In this document: positions 43,083 through 50,859 of the stretch, piece by piece
Layout: each line of letters starts with the position of its first letter
Numbering within the stretch: the stretch's first letter is position 1
Source of the DNA: Propionibacteriaceae bacterium
GTDB taxonomy: Bacteria; Actinomycetota; Actinomycetes; Propionibacteriales; Propionibacteriaceae
NCBI GenBank assembly: GCA_016717345.1
Contig: JADKFR010000002.1
Location: 1-64,000, forward strand
Reading direction: 5' to 3'
Length of the DNA stretch: 64,000 bases
The notes under the pieces: model-generated
The model's input: only the letters and a program-made list of their open reading frames with translations
Databases searched by the model: none
Told to the model about the DNA's origin: nothing
Translations under genes and position numbers: made by a program

Positions 43083-43577
43083 ATGGACGGACCGTTCGAC
43101 ACCGACGCCGGGTGGCAACCCCTGTCGCCTCGCTACGCCCCGGCCAGGGCCCTGAGTTCCGCGCTGCTCAATGGAGTGTTCAGCGTGATCGCCATCGCGG
43201 CAGCGACAATCGTCCAACCCCCGTCGATGTCCTGGCTCGCGTGGCTCGTCGCGATCGGGACGTTGGGGTGGACCGTTTGGCGCGGGATCCGGGCCTGGCG
43301 GTGGGTGCAGGCCTTCGGCTACCAGCGGCGCCAGGACGATCTCCTGATCCGCTCGGGGTTGTGGAGCCGCGCGCTGATCGCGGTCCCCTACGGACGGATG
43401 CAGGCGGTCCGCGTCCATTCCGGACCGCTGGATCGCCTGTGGGGCCTGGCCCGGGTCACCCTCGTGACCGCCAGTGCGGAGAGTGCGGCCACGATCCCGG
43501 GGCTCGCCGACAGCGAAGCCCGCCGCCTGCGGGACGAACTCATCGAGGCCGGCGAGACTCTGGCCCTGCCGCTGTGA
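43083..43577 (+). CDS. Bacterial PH-domain membrane protein (YdbS-like)
   Basis: A 164-residue protein with two membrane helices (about residues 27-70) and one bacterial PH (bPH_2, formerly DUF304) domain: QRRQDDLLIRSGLWSRALIA, VPYGRMQAVRVHSGPLDRLWG, LVTASAESAATIPGL. Paired YdbS/YdbT-like proteins protect Bacillus against some bacteriocins and envelope stress. Its stop overlaps the next start (GTGA), so it is co-translated with the larger partner. Confidence 0.85.
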   Translation: MDGPFDTDAGWQPLSPRYAPARALSSALLNGVFSVIAIAAATIVQPPSMSWLAWLVAIGTLGWTVWRGIRAWRWVQAFGYQRRQDDLLIRSGLWSRALIAVPYGRMQAVRVHSGPLDRLWGLARVTLVTASAESAATIPGLADSEARRLRDELIEAGETLALPL

Positions 43578-45010
43578 ACCCCGAGTCTGCGCGCCCGAGC
43601 GCGCCCAGCGACGTTCCCGACAAACTGGTCGAACGCCCCCATTGGCTGACCCCACTGATCCGGGGCTGGGTCGTGCTGCTGGCGGTTGCCATCGCCTTCG
43701 GACGCGAGCTGATCCCGAACGGACGCGAACCCACCCGGTTGCCGCCCCTGGAATGGCTGGCGGCGGCCGTGGCCGCAGCGTTCCTGGTGGCCGGTGCCGC
43801 CGGCTTCGTCACCTGGCGGTTCACCCGCTTCGTGATCGACCACGCGGAGGTGAGGGTCGACACCGGCGCGGTCTTCCGCTCGTCGAGGCGAATCGCCTTC
43901 GAGCGCATCCAGTCCATCGACGTCATGCAGCCGTTCGCGGCCCGGCTCTTCGGCTTGGCGGAGGTGCAGATCGACGTCGGCGGCGAGACCACGAAGCTCC
44001 GCTACCTCTCTCGGCGCCGCGCCTACGAGGTGCGTGACTACCTGTTGGCACGCTCGCACGGCTACCGGGTCACCCCGCAGCAGACCGCGCCTGAACAGAG
44101 TCCGACCGCGATCCTGGCGGACCTCCACGCCAGCGACGAAGTGTTGGTGCGGGTACCGGCCACCACGCTCCTGCTGGCCGCCGTCACCTCCCACGAATTC
44201 TTCGGGATCCTGGTGTCCGGCCTGGGTGCTGGAGCCTTGGCCTGGTGGTTCCAGCAGCCCTGGCTAGCTTTGGGCCTCGGCATTCCCACGCTCAGCAGCC
44301 TGGTGGGCTTCGTGGGACGCCGGGTCACCGGCCAGTTCAACTACACCCTCAGCAGGCGCCCCGCGGGCTTGCGGATCTCTCGTGGCCTCACCAGCCTCAC
44401 CAGCCAGTCGCTCTCGGCCCGCCGGGTCCAGGCCGTGCAGATCAGCCAGTCGGTCGCCTGGCGCGCCCTCGGCTACTACCGCATCGACCTCGAGGTGCTG
44501 GGCTGGGGTGAGCAGACCGATGATGAGAACACGTCCGGAATCAGCACGATCATGCTGCCGGCGGGGAGCGCCGACCAGGTCAGGGTGGCGCTGGCTGCGT
44601 TGTGGCCCACCGCCGACTACCGCAGCGTTCAGCTGACGCCCGCCCCCCGCCGAGCCGGGTGGCTGCACCCCTTCGCGACCCCGTTCCTGGGGTGGGGGTT
44701 CGACGAGCAGATCGTTGTCACGCGCCACGGCTGGCTGGTCCGGCGCTGGCAGGTGGTGCCGCACGTCCGCGTCCAGTCGTTGCGGGTCAGCCAGGGCTGG
44801 TTCTCACGACGGTTGGGTCTGGCCGACCTGCACGTGCACACGGCCGGGCAGCAGCTCGCAGTCCGGGCTCTGGGGACGGACGCTGCCCGGCTGGGAACCG
44901 CGTGGCCGGCCCTGATCGACCTCGCCGGCAACCCCGTCGCTCAGGAAGCGCCCGGGCCCGAAGCCCGCCTGGCTGACCAGGCAGAAGCGACCATCTCGTC
45001 GACCGAGTAG
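43574..45010 (+). CDS. Multi-PH-domain membrane protein (YdbT-like)
   Basis: A 478-residue partner of the preceding protein. It has two N-terminal helices, a bPH_2 domain (VIDHAEVRVDTGAVFRSSRR, AFERIQSIDV), further helices, a second domain (YTLSRRPAGLRISRGLTS, QSLSARRVQAVQISQ) and a third (VVTRHGWLVRRWQVVPHVRV). GTG 43574 overlaps the upstream stop. Its last 70 bp overlap the 3' end of the convergent galE gene, a large overlap for two well-supported genes. Confidence 0.87.
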   Translation: MNPESARPSAPSDVPDKLVERPHWLTPLIRGWVVLLAVAIAFGRELIPNGREPTRLPPLEWLAAAVAAAFLVAGAAGFVTWRFTRFVIDHAEVRVDTGAVFRSSRRIAFERIQSIDVMQPFAARLFGLAEVQIDVGGETTKLRYLSRRRAYEVRDYLLARSHGYRVTPQQTAPEQSPTAILADLHASDEVLVRVPATTLLLAAVTSHEFFGILVSGLGAGALAWWFQQPWLALGLGIPTLSSLVGFVGRRVTGQFNYTLSRRPAGLRISRGLTSLTSQSLSARRVQAVQISQSVAWRALGYYRIDLEVLGWGEQTDDENTSGISTIMLPAGSADQVRVALAALWPTADYRSVQLTPAPRRAGWLHPFATPFLGWGFDEQIVVTRHGWLVRRWQVVPHVRVQSLRVSQGWFSRRLGLADLHVHTAGQQLAVRALGTDAARLGTAWPALIDLAGNPVAQEAPGPEARLADQAEATISSTE

Positions 45011-45921
45011 CGCATCGCCCAGTCGAGATCGGCTGCCGCCGCGGTGCCCTGGGCGACGATGCGGGCGGGGTCGCCGGGGCGGCGCGGCGCCAGGTCGGGG
45101 GTGAACCCGATCCCGGTGACCCGCGCCATGGCGTCCATGATCTGGCGAATGCTCAAGCCCTCACCGCTGCCGAGGTTGTACGCCGGGCGCAGGTCCCGTC
45201 CGGCCTCCAGCGCCTGGGCCGCGGCCACGTGCGACGTGGCGAGGTCGCCGACGTGGACGTAGTCGCGGACGCAGGTTCCATCAGGGGTCGGGTAGTCGTC
45301 ACCATTGATGCGGGGGGTCCGTCCGGCCAACAGGGCCTCGATGACCAGCGGGAACAGGTTGTGGGGGCTGGCGTCGTAGACCTCGTCGGTGGCTGACCCG
45401 ACGACGTTGAAGTACCGCAGGCTCACCCCGCGGAAGCCTTCACTGGACCGGGCCACATCGTTGATCAGCCACTCCCCGATCAGCTTGGACTCGCCGTAGG
45501 GGGACTCCGGGTGGTGAGGGGAATCCTCGGTGACGAGGTCGGTCGACGGAGTCCCGTAGACCGCGGCGCTGGAGGAGAACACCACGTTCTTCACCCCGGC
45601 GTCCAGCATGGCCGTCAGCACGCTCGCCGTCCCGGTGACGTTCTGAGCGTAGGTGTGCAGTGGCTGCTGGACGGACACCCCGGCGTACTTGAAGCCGGCG
45701 ACGTGCACCACCCCGGAGCACCGGTTCTCAAGGAGGACCTGCGTCAGCAGGGCGGTGTCCAGAATGTCACCCTGGATGAACTCGACCCCGGCGGGCACGA
45801 AGCGCGCCAGGCCGGAGGAGAGATTGTCGAGGACCACCGGGGTGATTCCTTGGGCCTGGAAGGCCCGCACCACGTGTGCTCCGATGTAGCCTGCCCCGCC
45901 GGTCACCAACCATGTCGTCAC
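44941..45921 (-). CDS. galE: UDP-glucose 4-epimerase
   Basis: A 326-residue extended SDR interconverting UDP-glucose and UDP-galactose. It has the NAD motif VTGGAGYIGAH, GDILD, FSSSAAVYG, the catalytic YGESK and SLRYFNVVGS. The C-terminal ~24 codons overlap the convergent PH-domain gene. GTG 45921 lies 8 nt after a minus-strand TAGACT, so it is probably leaderless. It may supply UDP-galactose for the envelope polymers encoded further right. Confidence 0.92.
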   Translation of the reverse strand: MTTWLVTGGAGYIGAHVVRAFQAQGITPVVLDNLSSGLARFVPAGVEFIQGDILDTALLTQVLLENRCSGVVHVAGFKYAGVSVQQPLHTYAQNVTGTASVLTAMLDAGVKNVVFSSSAAVYGTPSTDLVTEDSPHHPESPYGESKLIGEWLINDVARSSEGFRGVSLRYFNVVGSATDEVYDASPHNLFPLVIEALLAGRTPRINGDDYPTPDGTCVRDYVHVGDLATSHVAAAQALEAGRDLRPAYNLGSGEGLSIRQIMDAMARVTGIGFTPDLAPRRPGDPARIVAQGTAAAADLDWAMRYSVDEMVASAWSARRASGPGAS

Positions 45922-45929
45922 GAGTGGTC

Positions 45930-45935
45930 AGTCTA
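45930..45935 (-). promoter_or_regulatory. -10 hexamer TAGACT, leaderless promoter of galE
   Basis: TAGACT on the minus strand, 8 nt before GTG 45921, with no ribosome site. Confidence 0.5.
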
Positions 45936-45969
45936 GGTGAATGCACCGGCCACGCGCGCGTCGGCTCGA

Positions 45970-45975
45970 TAGGGT
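45970..45975 (+). promoter_or_regulatory. -10 hexamer TAGGGT, leaderless promoter of ppgK
   Basis: TAGGGT ends 7 nt before ATG 45983. It lies only 35 bp from the divergent galE -10. Confidence 0.5.
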
Positions 45976-45982
45976 GACCCCC

Positions 45983-46753
45983 ATGACCTACGTCCTGGGA
46001 ATCGACATCGGCGGCTCCGGCATCAAGGGAGCTCCGGTTGACCTCGTCACTGGCGACTTCGCCGCCGAACGGGTGCGCATCCCGACCCCGGCCGCCTCCA
46101 CGCCGTCCAATGTGGCCGATGTGGTGGCCGAGATCGTCGCTGGCTTCGCCGATCAGATCGGCGACTCACCGATCGGCATCACCATCCCGTCGGTGGTGAC
46201 CCATGGGGTCACCCGCTCGGCGGCGAACATCGACAAGTCGTGGATCGACGCCCCCGCGGAGAAGATCTTTGCCGAACGTTTGGGACGTCCGGTGGTGCTG
46301 GTCAACGACGCGGACGCCGCCGGCATGGCTGAGGTCCGCTTCGGAGCGGCCAAGGACCACCCGGGACTGGTGCTGGTGACCACGTTGGGCACCGGCATCG
46401 GCAGCGCGCTGATCTACCGCGGGGTCCTGGTGCCCAACACCGAACTCGGCCATATCGAGATCGATGGCTTGGACGCCGAGACGCAGGCGGCGGCGTCGGT
46501 GCGCGAGCGGCTGTCGCTCAGCTTCGACCAGTACGTGCCGCGACTGCAGCGCTACTACGAGGTTCTGGAGTCGCTGTTCTGGCCGGACCTCCTGGTGGTG
46601 GGCGGCGGGATTTCGAAGAACTCCCACAAGTTCCTGCCGCAACTTCGGCTGAAGACGCCCATCGTGCCGGCGCAACTGCGCAACAAGGCGGGCATCATCG
46701 GCGCGGCGGCGCTCGCCGTGGCCGAAGCGGAGCACCCGGACCCGCTCGCCTGA
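45983..46753 (+). CDS. ppgK: Polyphosphate glucokinase
   Basis: A 256-residue ROK-type kinase phosphorylating glucose with polyphosphate (or ATP), characteristic of actinobacteria. The phosphate-1 loop LGIDIGGSGIKGA, the sugar-site VLVNDADAAGMAE, TTLGTGIGSALIYRG with NTELGHIEIDG, and adenosine-site VVGGGISKNSHKFL are present. The NTELGHIEIDG motif without the ROK zinc-cysteine cluster fits PPGK. ATG 45983 is set by the leaderless promoter. Confidence 0.92.
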   Translation: MTYVLGIDIGGSGIKGAPVDLVTGDFAAERVRIPTPAASTPSNVADVVAEIVAGFADQIGDSPIGITIPSVVTHGVTRSAANIDKSWIDAPAEKIFAERLGRPVVLVNDADAAGMAEVRFGAAKDHPGLVLVTTLGTGIGSALIYRGVLVPNTELGHIEIDGLDAETQAAASVRERLSLSFDQYVPRLQRYYEVLESLFWPDLLVVGGGISKNSHKFLPQLRLKTPIVPAQLRNKAGIIGAAALAVAEAEHPDPLA

Positions 46754-46766
46754 GACGGGCGAGCGG
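46742..46766. terminator. Bidirectional hairpin between ppgK and argS
   Basis: Arms CCGCTCGCC (46742-46750) and GGCGAGCGG (46758-46766) span the ppgK stop codon and end 3 bp before the argS stop codon, so it can serve both convergent genes. Confidence 0.7.
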
Positions 46767-46769
46767 CGC

Positions 46770-48413
46770 TCACATCCGGTCGGGGGCCTCGATCCCGAGC
46801 AGGTCGAGGCCCGCGGCCAGCACCTGCCGCGTCGCCGCACACAGGGCGAGGCGCGAGGTGCGGACCTCACCCTCGCTGCGCAGCACCGGACACTGCTCGT
46901 AGAAGGCGCTGAGCGCCCCCGCAAGCTCGTAGAGGTACCCACACAGCCGGTGCGGCTGCAACGTCTCGGCCACGAGGTCCACGATCTCCCCGAACCGGGA
47001 GAGTGTGAGCGCGAGTGTCTGCTCGGCCGGCTCCGTCAGCACGGTGACCTCGGAGTAGGCATAGTTCTCGGCCTCCGCCTTGCGCAGGATCTGGCACACC
47101 CGGGCATGGGCGTACTGCAGGTACGGCCCGGTGTCGCCCGTCGTGGCGACCATCCGGTCGGCGTCGAAGGTGTAGTCCTTCTGCAGCCCGCTGGACAGGT
47201 CGGCGTATTTGATCGCGGCCAAGGCGACCGAGGGGGACGCCTCCGCTTCCGCAGCATCGAGCAGGGAGTTCAGCGTGACCGCATTCCCCTCCCGCGTGGA
47301 CAGCTTCTTGCCGTCCGTGCCAAGGACCTGGCCGAAACCGACGTGCTCGCTCAACACCCCCGCCGGCAGGTAGCCGGCCAGTCGCCCGACCGCGAAGACC
47401 TGCTCGAAGTGGTGGGTCTGCGGCGTCCCTACGACATAGATCAGCCGGGTGGCGTGCAGCGTCCCCACCCGGTGCCGCAACGCGGCCAGGTCGGTGCAGG
47501 TGTAGCCGAAGCCGCCCTGCGCGTTGCGAATGATCGCCGGTGCGTTGAACCCCTCGACGAAAACCACCAGCGCACCGGCGTCCACCACCGCGAGACCGCG
47601 GGTTTCCAGGTCCTCGGCGACGGGGGCAAGGTCGGCGTTGTAGATCGACTCCCCCGCCAGGTCCGCGTCGGTGAGCAGCACGTTCATCCGCTGATAGGTC
47701 GCGTTGAAGCCCGCCAGGGAGATGTCGATCAGCTGTTGCCAGATCCGACGGGTCTCGGGGTCGCCGGCCTGGAGCGCGACCACGCGGTCGCGGGATCGGC
47801 CGGCGAACTCGTCCGACTCGTTGAGGTGGGTGTTGGCGCGCTGGTAGAGGGCCTCCGCCCCGGCCAGGTCGAGCCCTCCCACGTCCATGCCCTCGTCGAG
47901 GATCTGCTCCACCAGCATCCCGAATTGCCGCCCCCAGTCACCGATGTGGTTCTGGGGGATCACGACGTGACCGGTGGCCCGCAGCACCCTGGTGAAGCAG
48001 TCGCCGATGATGGTGGAGCGCAGGTGCCCCACGTGCATCTGCTTGGCCACGTTGGGCGAGGAGTAGTCGACCACAACCGTCTGGGGACTCGCCGTGGTGG
48101 CGATTCCGGCCCGCGGATCGGCCAGCACCTGGGAAGCGACCCGCGCCAACACGTCAGCGCGGATCCGAAGGTTGATGAAGCCGGGGCCTGCGATCTCCAG
48201 CGGCTCACACAGGTCGGCCAGGTCGATCTGGGAGACCAGTCGCTGGGCCACCTCGCGCGGGGGGCGTCCCTCAGCTTTGGCGAGCCGGAGCGCCAGGTTG
48301 GTCTGGTAGTGCCCGAATTGGGGACGCGTGGCCGGGCGCAGTTCCGGGTCGATCCCGGCAGCTTGGGTCAGGCGGGCGGTCAGTTCGACGGGCAGCGACA
48401 GCATGGTCGCCAT
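46770..48413 (-). CDS. argS: Arginyl-tRNA synthetase
   Basis: A 547-residue class I synthetase. An N-terminal Add-1-like domain (FGHYQTNLALRLAK) is followed by the HIGH-type motif VAKQMHVGHLRSTIIGD, GDWGRQFGML and a KMSKS-equivalent GKKLSTREGN. A DALR anticodon-binding domain ends the protein (ALSAFYEQCPVL). It starts 4 nt after the SanA-like gene on the same strand. Confidence 0.95.
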   Translation of the reverse strand: MATMLSLPVELTARLTQAAGIDPELRPATRPQFGHYQTNLALRLAKAEGRPPREVAQRLVSQIDLADLCEPLEIAGPGFINLRIRADVLARVASQVLADPRAGIATTASPQTVVVDYSSPNVAKQMHVGHLRSTIIGDCFTRVLRATGHVVIPQNHIGDWGRQFGMLVEQILDEGMDVGGLDLAGAEALYQRANTHLNESDEFAGRSRDRVVALQAGDPETRRIWQQLIDISLAGFNATYQRMNVLLTDADLAGESIYNADLAPVAEDLETRGLAVVDAGALVVFVEGFNAPAIIRNAQGGFGYTCTDLAALRHRVGTLHATRLIYVVGTPQTHHFEQVFAVGRLAGYLPAGVLSEHVGFGQVLGTDGKKLSTREGNAVTLNSLLDAAEAEASPSVALAAIKYADLSSGLQKDYTFDADRMVATTGDTGPYLQYAHARVCQILRKAEAENYAYSEVTVLTEPAEQTLALTLSRFGEIVDLVAETLQPHRLCGYLYELAGALSAFYEQCPVLRSEGEVRTSRLALCAATRQVLAAGLDLLGIEAPDRM

Positions 48414-48417
48414 TTTC

Positions 48418-49050
48418 TCACGCTCGTCGGGACCCTCCGACCAGCCAGGGACGCCGTGACACCACGTCCCAGACCAGCTTCAGGTTGGCCGCCACCTCTC
48501 GTCGCGCGCCGTGCGCCCACGTCCGGGGGCTGCTTCGGGCCGTGACGTCCCCCACCCCCCAGGCGTCCAGCCCGAGCATCCGACAGATCGCCAGGGCGCG
48601 GGGAAGGTGGTAGCGCTGGCTGACCACGATCACCCGGTCGGCCCCCCACTGGACGCGGGCCCGCTCGCACGAGGCATAGGTGTCGAGGCCGAGGGGGTCG
48701 GTCACCAGCACGGCCTCGGGAACCCCCTTGTCCCGAAGGTAGGTCCGCATCCCGGCGGGTTCGTCGTAGAACCGACTGGTCCCGTCCCCGGACAGGATGA
48801 TCCGCTCGACCCCGCCGCGTTCGTACAACGCCAGCGCCACGTCGAGGCGCGCCTGCAGGAACCGCGACGGCCGGCCATCGGCCAGCACCTCGGCGCCCAG
48901 CACCAGGAGGGTGGGAACCACGGGAGCCTCCGGCAGGGACACGATGCGCCTCCGGGTGGCGGTGTGGATCGCCAAGGCCAGCACCAGCGGCGTCACCGCG
49001 GCCGAACCGGCCAGGACAATGGCTACCCGGGACGCCACCTGTTCCCTCAT
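48418..49050 (-). CDS. SanA/YdcF-like DUF218 membrane protein
   Basis: A 210-residue protein with one N-terminal helix (about 9-28) followed by a DUF218 domain: TLLVLGAEVLADGRPSRFLQ, RLDVALALYERGGVERIILS, EAVLVTDPLGLDTYASC and VIVVSQRYHLPRALAI. SanA-type proteins influence envelope permeability and vancomycin resistance in enterobacteria; their chemistry is unclear. It lies 4 nt upstream of argS and is divergent from the secreted nuclease genes. Confidence 0.87.
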   Translation of the reverse strand: MREQVASRVAIVLAGSAAVTPLVLALAIHTATRRRIVSLPEAPVVPTLLVLGAEVLADGRPSRFLQARLDVALALYERGGVERIILSGDGTSRFYDEPAGMRTYLRDKGVPEAVLVTDPLGLDTYASCERARVQWGADRVIVVSQRYHLPRALAICRMLGLDAWGVGDVTARSSPRTWAHGARREVAANLKLVWDVVSRRPWLVGGSRRA

Positions 49051-49132
49051 GTGGCCAGCCTAGGCGGCCGTCGGCCTCCCGCGCAGAACCCTGCGGGGGG
49101 CAGGTGCCCCCGAGCCGGTCCGGCTCACGTGG

Positions 49133-49138
49133 TAGATT
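49133..49138 (+). promoter_or_regulatory. -10 hexamer TAGATT
   Basis: TAGATT, 51 nt before GTG 49190, which has a GGGGGGAG ribosome site, implying a leader of about 45 nt. Confidence 0.4.
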
Positions 49139-49189
49139 CTTCCGATCCGGGGCCGCTGCGTCATCGCCCCGCGTGGGGGGAGTCTCGGC

Positions 49190-50743
49190 GTGGTCAACGG
49201 TCGATGGGTGCGGCGATTCGCTGCGATCGTCGGCGTGATCGGTACGTCGCTCGCCCTGACCAGTCCCCCCGGGAGCGCAGCTCCCGTCGCTTCGGAGGCT
49301 CCCACCGCCCTCCGCGTCACCGCGCGCTCAACGCTGGCGATGGTGAGTTGGTCCTCACCCAGGGTCGCCTCGTGGCTCGTCGAGGTGGCTGACGACCTGG
49401 ACTTTGCCGGCGCTCGCCGGATCGAGGAGAGCCAGACCCTGACCGCGCTGGCCGGGCTGACCCCCGCCACGGGCTACTTCGTCCGAGTCTCCTCCCGGGA
49501 CGCGAGCGGCGCGGTGATCGGAACCAGCACCGCGGCACGCTTCACCACCCGCCCCGCCGACTACCCCAGTCCCGCCCCCACCGTCGCCCTGGAGCCGCGT
49601 TCCGCCACGGCCCTGGAGGCGAACTGGACGGCCGTCCCCCTGGCGAGTGGTTACCAGGTGGCGCTGAGCACCGACCCGGCAGACGCCACTCCGACCCTCG
49701 TGCCGGCGGAGGGGCTCACCACCACCTTGGCCAAGCTCGACCAGCGCACGACCTACCACGTCCGCGTCCGGGGCCTCGACGGCTCCGGGGCCGCCGTCAG
49801 CGACTGGTCGATGCCGGCCAAACTCGCCACCGTGGACTCCCTGCCGATGCGGGTGGCCAGCTACAACATCAAGTGCGCCAACTGCAGCCAGGGCAAGTCC
49901 TGGGCCGAGCGACGCACTGCGGTCGTCGCCACCATCAAGGGCCAGCAGCCTGACGTGCTCGGGGTCCAGGAGGCGTCGCAGGGGAACATGACGGGAACCA
50001 AGGTCGCTCAGTTCGAGGACCTGATCCGACGACTGGGCAATCCGTACGCGCTGACCAACTCCTACCGCTACAACTGCGCCAACTCCAAGAGCCCGAATCA
50101 CTGCCGTTACGTCGATCGCGGATCCGGGATGGAAAACCGCATCATCTACAACACCACGACGATGGAGCTGGTGAAGCAGGGTTCGGAGAAGCTTCCCACC
50201 ACCTCGGCGGCGAATATCGACCGGTACCTGGCGTGGGCGATCCTGCGCCAGAAGGCGACCGGCAAGGAATTCCTGTTCGCCAACACCCATCTTGAGCCCT
50301 CCTCCAGCTTCCAGAGCCTGCGGGTCCGGCAGACGTCCGCCATCCTCAGCCACCTGAAGGCGCTGCGGGGAGGCTCCCTGCCGACGATCGTGGTCGGCGA
50401 CTTCAATACCCACAAGTGGATCGCCGGGGGCAACCGGCCCTACGACCAGATGCTTGCCAACGGCTACCTCGACCCGCTGGGCAACTCCTACAAGAGCCAC
50501 TGGACGGCACCGGGCGCCTTCGTGGAGAAGCGGATCCGCACCAACTATTCGACGTCCAATCGATTCGAGCGCAAAGCCCCGCGCCTCCCCTATCTCAACG
50601 GCACCTACCTCGATTACATCTTCGTCACCAGAATGCGGGTCAGCGAATGGGAGACGGTCGTCAAGGTTGACGCGCGCGGCAACTTCGTCGGCCTCATTCC
50701 CTCCGACCACAACATGATTCGGGCGACCGTCTGGTTGCCCTGA
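49190..50743 (+). CDS. Secreted FN3-endonuclease/exonuclease/phosphatase protein 1
   Basis: A 517-residue exported protein. A signal peptide (about 1-31) is followed by two fibronectin type III domains (about 36-120 and 125-215) and an EEP (DNase I-like) domain with the full set of active-site segments: VASYNIKCANC, LGVQEAS, ANTHLEP, VVGDFNTHK, LDYIFV and SDHNMIRA. It probably cleaves nucleic acid or phosphodiesters outside the cell. No LPXTG or C-terminal anchor is present, so it is likely released. GTG 49190 follows GGGGGGAG. The next gene is a paralogue. Confidence 0.85.
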   Translation: MVNGRWVRRFAAIVGVIGTSLALTSPPGSAAPVASEAPTALRVTARSTLAMVSWSSPRVASWLVEVADDLDFAGARRIEESQTLTALAGLTPATGYFVRVSSRDASGAVIGTSTAARFTTRPADYPSPAPTVALEPRSATALEANWTAVPLASGYQVALSTDPADATPTLVPAEGLTTTLAKLDQRTTYHVRVRGLDGSGAAVSDWSMPAKLATVDSLPMRVASYNIKCANCSQGKSWAERRTAVVATIKGQQPDVLGVQEASQGNMTGTKVAQFEDLIRRLGNPYALTNSYRYNCANSKSPNHCRYVDRGSGMENRIIYNTTTMELVKQGSEKLPTTSAANIDRYLAWAILRQKATGKEFLFANTHLEPSSSFQSLRVRQTSAILSHLKALRGGSLPTIVVGDFNTHKWIAGGNRPYDQMLANGYLDPLGNSYKSHWTAPGAFVEKRIRTNYSTSNRFERKAPRLPYLNGTYLDYIFVTRMRVSEWETVVKVDARGNFVGLIPSDHNMIRATVWLP

Positions 50744-50763
50744 GGGCCGCGTCAAAACCATTC

Positions 50764-50779
50764 ACTCTCGATTGAGAGT
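50764..50779. repeat. Inverted repeat between the two EEP genes
   Basis: ACTCTC-gatt-GAGAGT, 20 bp after the first EEP gene and 81 bp before the second; terminator or operator. Confidence 0.4.
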
Positions 50780-50859
50780 TGATCGGCGCGCCTCCTTGAC
50801 GAACTGGTGCCCTGTTAGGGTCGCGACTCATCGAGGAGTCCCCCTGGGAGGTGTGCCCC

